A stretch of 9,809 bases of DNA from Treponema sp. (lineage in GTDB: Bacteria; Spirochaetota; Spirochaetia; Treponematales; Breznakiellaceae): NCBI GenBank assembly GCA_031281925.1, contig JAITES010000098.1, forward strand, positions 1 to 9,809, given 5' to 3'. Below, in pieces: positions 1 to 6,718 of the stretch (positions within the stretch are counted from its first letter, which is position 1; each line of letters begins with the position of its first letter). A model generated the notes under the pieces. The model ran no database searches. It saw nothing but the letters and a program-made list of their open reading frames with translations, and was not told where the DNA came from. The position numbers and the translations under genes are program-made.

Positions 1-1
1 T

Positions 2-559
2 TCCATCATGACCCTCTCCATTGTGGGTACCATTTTTTCCAGGATGCTGGAGCCCAACATCGGGGCCGTCAATGTTACCCTCAGATCCCTCCACCTGGAC
101 TTCCTTGCCCTTCAATGGCTTGGACGGCCCGGCCCGGCGCTCTTTTCCCTTATTATGGTGAATGTCTGGACATGGACGGGGTTTTCCATGCTTCTTTATA
201 ATGTGAACATGACCAATATCCCGGAGGAACTTTACGAGGCTGCAACCATAGACGGCGCGTCAGGCTACCAGCAGTATTTCCGTCTTACCTATCCGTTGCT
301 GCGGAATACCCACCTCTCACTCATTCTTCTGGGCTCCATCAGCGTACTTAAAACTTTCGATCTCCCATACGTACTTACAAAAGCAGGGCCCAATCATGCC
401 ACGGAATTTTTTTCAACCTATATTTACCTCCTCTCGTTTGACTACTTTGATCAGGGCCGTTCTTCGGCGCTGGTGACCATACTCTTCTTCCTCTCGCTGC
501 TGCTTAAGATTATACAGTTACGTATGTATGGCCTTTTTGATCAGAAGGAGAAAAAATGA
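2..559 (+). CDS. Sugar ABC transporter permease, MalF/UgpA type (5'-partial)
   Basis: This is the C-terminal part of an inner-membrane permease of a CUT1-type carbohydrate ABC importer. The frame is open to the left edge (Ser-Ile precede the first Met at 8), so the true start and the first membrane segments lie outside the window. The diagnostic EAA loop, which contacts the ATPase, is at about 224-298 (PEELYEAATIDGASGYQQYF). Hydrophobic segments lie on both sides, and the end is a short basic tail (DQKEKK). The stop overlaps the start of the next permease (ATGA, 556-559), so the two are translationally coupled and should form a heterodimeric channel. The solute-binding protein gene is expected just upstream of the window. 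The substrate cannot be read from the permease itself; the downstream glycosidases suggest a plant-type oligosaccharide. Confidence 0.93.
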   Translation, partial: SIMTLSIVGTIFSRMLEPNIGAVNVTLRSLHLDFLALQWLGRPGPALFSLIMVNVWTWTGFSMLLYNVNMTNIPEELYEAATIDGASGYQQYFRLTYPLLRNTHLSLILLGSISVLKTFDLPYVLTKAGPNHATEFFSTYIYLLSFDYFDQGRSSALVTILFFLSLLLKIIQLRMYGLFDQKEKK

Positions 560-1350
560 AAAAGTCAAACAGTTTTTTTATTTTCGGAATAGCGGTACTG
601 TTCATATCTTCACTTATTGTCGCCTATCCTATTGCCCTGGCCTTACAGCGTTCCTTTTCGGTAAACGGTTTTGGAAATTACGCCGCCGCATTAAAAAAAG
701 TAAACATCTTCCGTAATTTAATGAACAGCATCGTAGTTACGGGCATTACCCTTGCAGGAACCATAACTATATGTTCCCTGGCCGCTTTCGCGTTTTCCAA
801 ACTCAACTTCAGGGGCAGGAATATCTTTTTTCTCTTTATTATGATGGGCATGATGGTTCCTACCTCGGCTACCATTTTTCCGCTGTTTCAAATAATAAAA
901 TTTCTCAAGCTGGTAAACAAGCCGGTCTCCCAAACCCTGCCCTATATAACGGGCAATTCAATCTTCGGTCTCCTGCTGCTCAAAATCTATTTTGATTCCC
1001 TGCCAAACGAAATGATGGAATCCGCGAGGATAGACGGAGCCAACTCGTTTCGCATCTTTGTCCAAATCATGTTGCCCAATACCCTGCCCGGACTTTCCAT
1101 ACTTTTTGTAAATACCTTTATGGGAGCGTGGAACGAGCTGCTTATCGCCATTACCTTTATCAGCAAGCGCGAATACATGACCATGGCAGCTCTGCCTATC
1201 AGCTTTGCTTCCAGTCCCGGGCGATCCGACAATTCCGTAGGAGAACTCTTCGCCGTCCTTATCATGTGCCTCATTCCGGTTATTATTTTCTACATCTGTG
1301 CCCAGAAGATGATAATCCGGGGCATGACTCAAGGCGCGGTAAAAGGCTAG
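556..1350 (+). CDS. Sugar ABC transporter permease, MalG/UgpE type
   Basis: This is the second permease of the importer, 264 aa, full length for the family. About six membrane segments can be seen, at roughly residues 7-28, 58-80, 90-112, 130-146, 178-200 and 230-251. The EAA loop is at residues 152-173 (NEMMESARIDGANSFRIF), with the usual Gly followed by hydrophobic residues and Leu-Pro. The family's typical C-terminal GMTQGAVKG ending is present. The start ATG at 556 overlaps the stop of the preceding permease and follows a strong Shine-Dalgarno sequence (agaaggag, 543-550) with 5 nt spacing. It pairs with the upstream permease and an ATPase to move sugar into the cytoplasm. No ATPase gene follows, which fits CUT1 systems that share one general MsmK-like ATPase. 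The next gene begins 4 nt after the stop. Confidence 0.95.
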   Translation: MKKSNSFFIFGIAVLFISSLIVAYPIALALQRSFSVNGFGNYAAALKKVNIFRNLMNSIVVTGITLAGTITICSLAAFAFSKLNFRGRNIFFLFIMMGMMVPTSATIFPLFQIIKFLKLVNKPVSQTLPYITGNSIFGLLLLKIYFDSLPNEMMESARIDGANSFRIFVQIMLPNTLPGLSILFVNTFMGAWNELLIAITFISKREYMTMAALPISFASSPGRSDNSVGELFAVLIMCLIPVIIFYICAQKMIIRGMTQGAVKG

Positions 1351-1354
1351 ACAC

Positions 1355-3238
1355 ATGGATGACCTTAACCTTGAATCCGAAAAAGACGCGGAATATGTTA
1401 AAAGTCTCAAAACACAAATGGAGGCGGAACTAAAAGAGATTCGCGGAAACAGAAAAAAGTGGTCTACAGCCAAAGACTGGAAACCTGTTTCCTTCAAAGC
1501 CTCTGTTCCTGAAAAGGGAGTACATCTTTTACCCGGCCCTTTGCGCCGGCTTTTCGATGCAAATATCGCCACTATAAAACACTGCTTTTCCATCGAAGAT
1601 TACTGTGAAGGGGAGCCTGCGGATTTTATAAAACAGATAAACATCCCGCGGCCCGGACATGGCTGGAGCGGCTGGCTTCCGGGATCAAACGATGGAAGAA
1701 TGCTTTCCGGTGCGGCTAACGCGCTGCGGTGGGAAGAAGATCAGGAACTTCGCAAAATCGTAAATAAAATTATAGCCGGTATTAAAGAGCGAATGAGAGA
1801 CGATGGGTACAACAATTACTACAGCGAAGAAGTATCCTATGCGCTTCGGCATTATCCGCATAATCTTCATAAAACAGAGGTGGGAACCGTCTCTGTTCTT
1901 ACAGAGAGAAAAAACTATGACCGGGTCTTCTGGACCAGGGGGATGATCGCCGCCGGCCTTGCGGGTAATGCCGATGCCCTGCCCCTGGCCCGGCGCATGT
2001 ATGACTGGTTCAACAATGCCGGTGAATTCCTCCCGGATTTGCTCCTTGGCGGAAACGCCACCAATGGTTTCCCCGGCGGCCCGCTTATGTACCATACTCC
2101 CCTGGGAAGGGAAGAAGATATAATAACGAACAAACGCTTTCTGGATCAGGACTATTGGATTAAGGCCCTTGCGGAAAAGCAGCCTCTGGCGTTCAGCCAT
2201 TATCCGGGAGAGAGGCCTCACTGTTACTGTCTCCTTTTTCTTGAAGCATTGGCCGATGAATACAGGGCTACGGGCGAGAAAAAATATCTTGAAGCCCTCC
2301 TGGGCGGCTGGGAAGTTTACCGGGATAATTATAAACATCCCGGAGGAGCGACGGCGATCTGTGAGGCGGACGGTCCCTATCCTCCAAAGTCGTACTACCT
2401 GACAAGCGGACATAACGGCGAAACCTGCGGATCTGTGTTCTGGATCTGGATAAACCAGCGGCTTATGCAGCTTGAGGCCGAAGAAAAGTATGCTGCGGAG
2501 ATTGAAGAAGCAATTGTCAATATCATCCTTGCATGCAGGGATGAAAAGGGACATACCAGGTATCACAACAGGCTTCATGGCAAAAAAGAGCCGGGTTTAA
2601 ATCAAAACACCTGCTGCGAAGTTTCATCTACAGGTCTTATCTCATCCCTGCCTGAATATATTTTCATGGCCGATGATTCAGGGATCTATGTAAATCTTTT
2701 TTTCAGCGCCGAATTTGAAGGGAAGGGCAGAAAACTGAAGCTTAGTTCGGCTTTTCCCCTGGATGGAAAGGTTACAATAGAAATTTTAAGCGAAGGCAAA
2801 TTTGATCTTCGTGTCAGAATACCCGCATGGGCGGGAGATATTCCGCTTCTGTTGAATGGGGAAACGGCTCAAAATGGAAAGCCGGGGACTTACGTGTCGA
2901 TTGAACGTGTCTGGAAGAAAGGCGATACAATCAGTTTTAATTTGCCGTATAAATTCCGTACTGTTGAATATACAGGTTTTGACGCAGCGCCAAACGGCAG
3001 ACGGCATAGTCTCTTTTATGGCCCGGTACTCCTGGCCTTAACCGGAGACTTTGAAGAAAAAGATATTCCCGTTATTCAACTGGAACCTTCCGATCCGGGG
3101 AAGAAGCTCAGAGCGGAGCCGGATAAGGACTTGCACTTTAAGATAAAGGAGTTGGAGCGCTGTCAATTTATTCCCTATTATCAGATACATACAGAGACAT
3201 TTACCTGTTTCCCTGTATATGAGTCTCCTGACTTTTGA
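1355..3238 (+). CDS. GH127-like (DUF1680) glycoside hydrolase, putative beta-L-arabinofuranosidase
   Basis: This is a 627-aa protein with the layout of the DUF1680/GH127 family: an N-terminal (alpha/alpha)-barrel region followed by beta-sandwich segments. In the characterised enzyme HypBA1 the zinc-thiolate site uses one Glu and three Cys, one of which is the nucleophile, with a second Glu as acid/base. Equivalent positions here appear to be Glu356 and Cys358 (HNGETCGS), Cys420-Cys421 (NQNTCCEV) and Glu337. The family's beta-sandwich signatures RVRIPAWA (487-494) and FYGPVLLA (554-561) are also present. CCEVSST differs from the common CCPPN, so this is a divergent branch and the exact sugar is unsure. 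No signal peptide is visible, so it should act in the cytoplasm on imported oligosaccharides. ATG 1355 follows an AAAAGG site (1341-1346), 4 nt after the permease stop, in the same operon. Confidence 0.85.
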   Translation: MDDLNLESEKDAEYVKSLKTQMEAELKEIRGNRKKWSTAKDWKPVSFKASVPEKGVHLLPGPLRRLFDANIATIKHCFSIEDYCEGEPADFIKQINIPRPGHGWSGWLPGSNDGRMLSGAANALRWEEDQELRKIVNKIIAGIKERMRDDGYNNYYSEEVSYALRHYPHNLHKTEVGTVSVLTERKNYDRVFWTRGMIAAGLAGNADALPLARRMYDWFNNAGEFLPDLLLGGNATNGFPGGPLMYHTPLGREEDIITNKRFLDQDYWIKALAEKQPLAFSHYPGERPHCYCLLFLEALADEYRATGEKKYLEALLGGWEVYRDNYKHPGGATAICEADGPYPPKSYYLTSGHNGETCGSVFWIWINQRLMQLEAEEKYAAEIEEAIVNIILACRDEKGHTRYHNRLHGKKEPGLNQNTCCEVSSTGLISSLPEYIFMADDSGIYVNLFFSAEFEGKGRKLKLSSAFPLDGKVTIEILSEGKFDLRVRIPAWAGDIPLLLNGETAQNGKPGTYVSIERVWKKGDTISFNLPYKFRTVEYTGFDAAPNGRRHSLFYGPVLLALTGDFEEKDIPVIQLEPSDPGKKLRAEPDKDLHFKIKELERCQFIPYYQIHTETFTCFPVYESPDF

Positions 3239-3276
3239 TACGGCGGAAGAGATACGGGAAAAGTGGAATCATTTTA

Positions 3277-3291
3277 GACGCGTAAGGCGTC
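3277..3291 (+). other. Small inverted repeat between the two glycosidase genes
   Basis: In the 75-nt gap between the GH127-like gene and the next gene, GACGC-gtaag-GCGTC can form a 5-bp GC-rich hairpin with a 5-nt loop, 22 nt upstream of the next start. It is not followed by a U-tract, so it is a poor terminator. It could be an mRNA-processing or stability element, or chance. No convincing promoter is seen in the gap. Confidence 0.3.
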
Positions 3292-3313
3292 AATATTTTA
3301 TACGGAGGCAAAT

Positions 3314-4894
3314 ATGCTGCTGGATTTAGAGACCTACAAAGACAAGGTAACAGGCTGCTGGGCAGGGAAGAACATCGGAGGGGTGCTTGGAGCGCCTTTT
3401 GAGGGGAAACGACAGATCAACAAGGTAGATTTCTACACCCAGGATCTTTCCAAAGGGCCGCCGCCCAATGACGATCTGGATCTGCAGATAGTCTGGCTTG
3501 CCGCTGTTGAACGCTACGGCAGGAATGTAAATGCCTCCATACTCGGAGACTATTGGCTCTCCTATATCATCCCCAACTGGGTGGAATACGGAACGGGCAA
3601 GGCGAACCTCAGGGCAGGGCTTGTACCTCCCCTTGCCGGTCTTATCGACAACACCTACAAGGACAGCTGCGGCTGTTTTATCCGTTCCGAGATATGGGCA
3701 TGCCTCGCGCCGGGGCAGCCGCAGATAGCGGCGCGTTACGCGTACGAAGACGCCATTGTGGATCATCAGGGCGAGGGGATGTACGGTGAAGTATTCTGCG
3801 CGGCCCTGCAAAGTGCCGCCTTTGTCGAAAGCGATCCTGACATTCTCATTGATATAGCGCTTTCATATATACCGGAAGACTCCGCCGTGGCCCGCTGTGT
3901 CAAGCAGGCGGTGGCCTCTCATAAACAGAAAGTTTCGCTGGCCGAAGCCCGTAAACGCATACACAACGAAGCGCCGGGAACCTTCGGTATTCAGGGCATA
4001 AAACTCTCCCAGATTCAAAAAGAAGGTAACGAAGGGCTCCAGACCGGCGCGCCGGGCTTTGATGCGCCTGAGAACGTGGGTCTCACCATAGCGGGCTGGT
4101 TCTACGGTGAAGGCGACTTCGGCAAGGCTCTCTGTGCCGCGGTGAACTGCGGCGAAGATACCGACTGCACCGGCGCTACTCTTGGCGCTCTTCTTGGCAT
4201 AATCATGGGAGCTTCGAAGCTTCCGGAAAAATGGACTACTCCGCTTGACGACAAAATTGTTACCATGTGCATCGACAAAACAAGCCGCGGCATCTGGGTA
4301 CCCGATACCGCAACGGAACTTGCCGAACGGGTCATCAGGGTAACGCCGGCCTTTCTGGGTCAGGATCTCTGCGACATTTTTGCTCCGGGCGGCATGACGA
4401 TCAAATGCCTTGAGGGGAAAGATCTCTACTGCAATACGGCAAAGGACTATCTTCCGCTCATTAACGGCGGCAGTATTGACGAAACTCTGCCGGTGAACGA
4501 ACTTACGTCCCTCTCGCCATATATAATCCGTTACAGTTTTCCCGCCTTCAATATCTTTGTGGACTACTGCGAATCGGTATTTTTCAAATCAAACGAAGAG
4601 AGAACCATCAAGGTGTGGGTAACCAATTCCCGAACCCAGAAACAGCAGCAATGGGCAAAGATAAGTCTCTATACCCCGGAGGGCGTAGAGGTACTGAACG
4701 GCAGGAGTGTGCTTAAACCTCTCAACAATCTTTTTGGTTCAAAGGCGGAAGCCGAGTTTATCTTTAAGTCCTGTTGCTTTGAAGGCGCAAAACTTGAGCT
4801 GATAGTCGATGTATCCCTTGAGGGCAGACACTCGACAGGACAGGCGAAGGTAGTATTGATGCACGAAAACGGCCGGCCTTGCCACTGCGAATAG
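3314..4894 (+). CDS. ADP-ribosylglycohydrolase-family protein with C-terminal beta-rich domain
   Basis: This is a 526-aa protein of the DraG/ARH fold (Pfam ADP_ribosyl_GH). The N-terminal signature GCWAGKNIGGVLGAPFEG is at residues 14-31. The two acidic metal-binding motifs are NDDLD (52-56) and GEDTD-CTGA (280-288), as in the dinuclear Mg site of DraG and ARH3, so the core (about 5-345) looks catalytically intact. Residues about 390-526 form an added segment rich in alternating hydrophobic strands, resembling an immunoglobulin-like or NEW3-type sandwich. DraG and ARH1/3 lack this segment. ARH-fold enzymes cleave ribofuranosyl bonds. Because this gene follows sugar permeases and a GH127-like furanosidase, a role as a glycosidase in sugar breakdown is more likely than protein de-ADP-ribosylation; that is inference. 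No signal peptide is visible. The start is well supported by CGGAGG (3303-3308) with 5 nt spacing. Confidence 0.87.
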   Translation: MLLDLETYKDKVTGCWAGKNIGGVLGAPFEGKRQINKVDFYTQDLSKGPPPNDDLDLQIVWLAAVERYGRNVNASILGDYWLSYIIPNWVEYGTGKANLRAGLVPPLAGLIDNTYKDSCGCFIRSEIWACLAPGQPQIAARYAYEDAIVDHQGEGMYGEVFCAALQSAAFVESDPDILIDIALSYIPEDSAVARCVKQAVASHKQKVSLAEARKRIHNEAPGTFGIQGIKLSQIQKEGNEGLQTGAPGFDAPENVGLTIAGWFYGEGDFGKALCAAVNCGEDTDCTGATLGALLGIIMGASKLPEKWTTPLDDKIVTMCIDKTSRGIWVPDTATELAERVIRVTPAFLGQDLCDIFAPGGMTIKCLEGKDLYCNTAKDYLPLINGGSIDETLPVNELTSLSPYIIRYSFPAFNIFVDYCESVFFKSNEERTIKVWVTNSRTQKQQQWAKISLYTPEGVEVLNGRSVLKPLNNLFGSKAEAEFIFKSCCFEGAKLELIVDVSLEGRHSTGQAKVVLMHENGRPCHCE

Positions 4895-4897
4895 TGT

Positions 4898-4950
4898 CTC
4901 TATTCCGGGGTCTGTCTATAATGTAGGCACATTATAGACAGACTCTATTC
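4898..4950. repeat. Perfect 15-bp palindrome flanked by 8-bp direct repeats; possible bidirectional terminator or mobile-element scar
   Basis: The arms 4910-4924 (GTCTGTCTATAATGT) and 4929-4943 are perfect inverted copies around the 4-nt loop AGGC. On the plus-strand RNA, G-U pairing extends the stem to 18 bp. It lies between convergent genes, 15 nt after the ARH-type gene stop and 6 nt from the lyase stop, an ideal position for a shared terminator. However, no run of four or more U follows on either strand. CTCTATTC occurs at both 4898-4905 and 4943-4950, like an 8-bp target duplication, and the arms resemble terminal inverted repeats. The fit is imperfect: four or five extra bases (cgggg side) separate the left copy from the arm. 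Confidence 0.6.
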
Positions 4951-6230
4951 TAACAGCGAAACTGTTTTGCGGCCGAGTGGACCAAATTTCTCTTGTGCAG
5001 GGCTTTTTCCAGACGTTCAAGAGATTCCTGCAGTACGGACTGGGGGCAGGCAAGGTTTATCCGCTCATGGCCTTTGCCGCTCTCGCCGAAGATGTAGCCT
5101 TCGTCCAGAAAGAGAAACGCCTCATGGGTCATAAAGTGTTCCAGTTCCCTACTGTCCGTGTATCCCTTCGGGCCGCCGGCGTCAGAAAGCCGGCTGTACG
5201 GCGTTGCCTCCGGCATCTTCAGGTCCAGATTCCGGCAGTCCCACCACTGGAGGTAGGTTCCCTCCAGGGGGAATACTTTGATTGAGGGGATACGTTCAGC
5301 CATGAAGCGCTCCACGAAGCGTTTATTGGAATCCAGCACGGAGAGAAGTTCGTCCAGCCATGTTTCACATTCGGTGTAGGCTATCTCCGTTGCGCGGTAG
5401 GCCAGGGAGTTAAGTCCCGGATGGGCGCAATGGGTCAAAAGTGTATCATGGTAGCGTTTCCGTATTGCCGGATTGGGAATGACGGCATAGGAAGCATGAA
5501 GACCTGCCAGATTGAATGTCTTGCTGGGTGCGCTCAGGACAAGGGACGTCTCCGCGGCTTCCCCTCCCAGGCTTGTAAAGACTGTGTGTTTATAGCCTTT
5601 CATTATAAAGTCAAAGTGAATCTCGTCGGAAACGACAGTAACATTGTTCTTTATACATATAGCGGAGATCTGTTCCAGTTCCTGTCTTTCCCATACCCGG
5701 CCCACGGGGTTGTGGGGGTTACAGAAAATCAGTAGTTTGTTTTCCGGAACCTGCGCCTTCTTTTCCAGATCGGCAAAGTCGATAACATAACGGCCGTTTT
5801 CTACTTTAAGTTCATTCCGGATTACCCGGCGTCCGTTTCTTTCGACAGCCGTATAGAAAGGCGGATACACAGGCGTCATGATGATTACCCCGTCACCGGG
5901 CCCGGTAAAGGCCTGCACCGCATTAAAGAAGGCGCCTATTACTCCTTCCGCGGGGATGATCCATTCCCTCTCAATCTCCCAGCCGTGGCGTTTGCGCATC
6001 CAGCCGCGGATAGAGTCAAGCCAGGCATCGCCGGGAGCGGTGTAGCCCAGCACCAGATCCTTCAGGTAAGAAGTAAGGCCGCGGATAATTTCAGGAGCCA
6101 TTTTGAATTCCATATCCGCCACGGAGAGAGGGACGATGCCTTCGGGAACATCCGGGTTTATGTTCTTCATCGCGATGTATTTAGATGCCCCGGTTCCTTC
6201 CCGGTTCACCCTGCTTGTAAAATCGTACAT
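4950..6230 (-). CDS. Cystalysin/PatB/MalY-type PLP-dependent cysteine C-S lyase
   Basis: This is a 426-aa fold-type I PLP enzyme that reads like T. denticola cystalysin from end to end (YDFTSRVNREG start, VPLSVADMEFK, PHNPVGRVW, SDEIHFDFIM, EGTYLQWWD, FGESGKGHERINLA). Family enzymes perform alpha,beta-elimination of cysteine or cystathionine, giving pyruvate, ammonia and H2S or a thiol. Visible active-site residues are the PLP lysine K237 (SAPSKTFN), N174 and D202 that hold the cofactor, Y122, and R390 for the substrate carboxylate. Cystalysin is about 399 aa; the extra length is mainly a Gly/Pro-rich insert near residues 338-358. No signal peptide is visible, so it is cytoplasmic. ATG 6230 follows AAGGAG (6246-6241) with a 10-nt spacer. 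It lies 66 nt downstream of ridA and probably shares its transcript. A PatB-like aminotransferase label is possible, but C-S lyase fits best. Confidence 0.9.
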   Translation of the reverse strand: MYDFTSRVNREGTGASKYIAMKNINPDVPEGIVPLSVADMEFKMAPEIIRGLTSYLKDLVLGYTAPGDAWLDSIRGWMRKRHGWEIEREWIIPAEGVIGAFFNAVQAFTGPGDGVIIMTPVYPPFYTAVERNGRRVIRNELKVENGRYVIDFADLEKKAQVPENKLLIFCNPHNPVGRVWERQELEQISAICIKNNVTVVSDEIHFDFIMKGYKHTVFTSLGGEAAETSLVLSAPSKTFNLAGLHASYAVIPNPAIRKRYHDTLLTHCAHPGLNSLAYRATEIAYTECETWLDELLSVLDSNKRFVERFMAERIPSIKVFPLEGTYLQWWDCRNLDLKMPEATPYSRLSDAGGPKGYTDSRELEHFMTHEAFLFLDEGYIFGESGKGHERINLACPQSVLQESLERLEKALHKRNLVHSAAKQFRC

Positions 6231-6267
6231 GTATAAGCCGCTCCTTGCGGCATAGTAAGAATAAAGG

Positions 6268-6298
6268 AAAAATCCTTAACTTAAGGCGCGGGATTTTT
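6268..6298 (-). terminator. Possible weak terminator/attenuator between ridA and the C-S lyase gene
   Basis: Read on the minus strand, AAAAATCC (6298-6291) and GGATTTTT (6275-6268) form an 8-bp stem around a 15-nt loop, with the U-rich arm last. The loop region overlaps a second possible pairing, CCTTAA-G-TTAAGG (6286-6274). The element begins in the ridA stop codon. The weak AT stem suggests partial termination, leaving read-through into the lyase gene, or no function. Confidence 0.35.
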
Positions 6299-6668
6299 AC
6301 TCTTCCGCGACGGCTTCAACTTCCACCAGAACATCACGGGGAAGCTGCTTTACCGCTACGGTAGAACGTGCGGGCTTACCGGTAAAATACTGGGCATAAA
6401 CCTCGTTAAACGCGGCAAAATTGGCCATATCGCTTAAGAAACAGGTAGTTTTGATCACTTTTCCCAGTGAAGACCCTCCGGCCTCAAGAACGGCCTTGAG
6501 GTTTTTGATAACCTGGTGGGTCTGGGCTTTGATGTCTCCGCCTGCAACTTCCCCGCTTTCCGGGAAGAGGGGGATCTGCCCCGAGGTAAAAATGAATCCG
6601 CCTGAGGCAAAAGCCTGGGAATAGGGGCCGATGGCGGCAGGCGCCGCGGTGGTTTCAATCTTTTTCAT
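6297..6668 (-). CDS. ridA: RidA family 2-iminobutanoate/2-iminopropanoate deaminase
   Basis: This is a 123-aa protein, normal length for the YjgF/YER057c/UK114 family of trimeric cytoplasmic enamine/imine deaminases. It shows the family marks GPYSQA (14-19), FTSGQIP (27-33) and the C-terminal signature PARSTVAVKQLPRDVLVEVEA (99-119). R101 and E118 match the E. coli RidA residues Arg105 and Glu120. The E. coli Cys107 is Thr here, which is common in active members. RidA hydrolyses 2-aminoacrylate and related reactive enamines before they inactivate PLP enzymes. The gene directly upstream of the C-S lyase is therefore apt, since that lyase produces 2-aminoacrylate. ATG 6668 is set by AAGGAG (6682-6677) with an 8-nt spacer. 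It starts 39 nt after the lipoprotein gene and may also have its own promoter. Confidence 0.95.
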   Translation of the reverse strand: MKKIETTAAPAAIGPYSQAFASGGFIFTSGQIPLFPESGEVAGGDIKAQTHQVIKNLKAVLEAGGSSLGKVIKTTCFLSDMANFAAFNEVYAQYFTGKPARSTVAVKQLPRDVLVEVEAVAEE

Positions 6669-6690
6669 ACCGTTTTCTCCTTAAACATTT

Positions 6691-6718
6691 AATCTAGTAT
6701 AGAAACATTATTTATCAA
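6691..6718 (-). promoter_or_regulatory. Candidate sigma70 promoter for ridA
   Basis: On the minus strand, TTGATA (6718-6713, 5 of 6 matches to the -35 consensus) is followed after 16 nt by TAGATT (6696-6691, 4 of 6 to the -10). It ends 22 nt upstream of the ridA ATG and just clear of its ribosome-binding site. The -35 lies inside the last codons of the lipoprotein gene. It would separate ridA and the lyase from the upstream pair. The evidence is sequence match alone. Confidence 0.35.

Noticed and set aside
958..1593. 211-codon antisense ORF over the permease/GH127 junction
   Set aside because: It lies opposite two well-recognised genes, has low-complexity, non-domain-like sequence and no start signals.
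1685..2578. 297-codon antisense ORF inside the GH127-like gene
   Set aside because: It is a shadow of the real gene: the sense frame holds all the catalytic motifs, and the antisense protein resembles nothing.
3277..3291. Hairpin considered as an intrinsic terminator splitting the sugar operon
   Set aside because: The stem is only 5 bp with no U-tract, and no clear new promoter follows; it is listed only as a small inverted repeat.
3219..3329. 36-codon ORF (MSLLTFDTAEEIREK...) spanning the gap between the two glycosidase genes
   Set aside because: It overlaps both neighbours, has no ribosome-binding site and matches no family I know. Chance is more likely, although its composition is not absurd.
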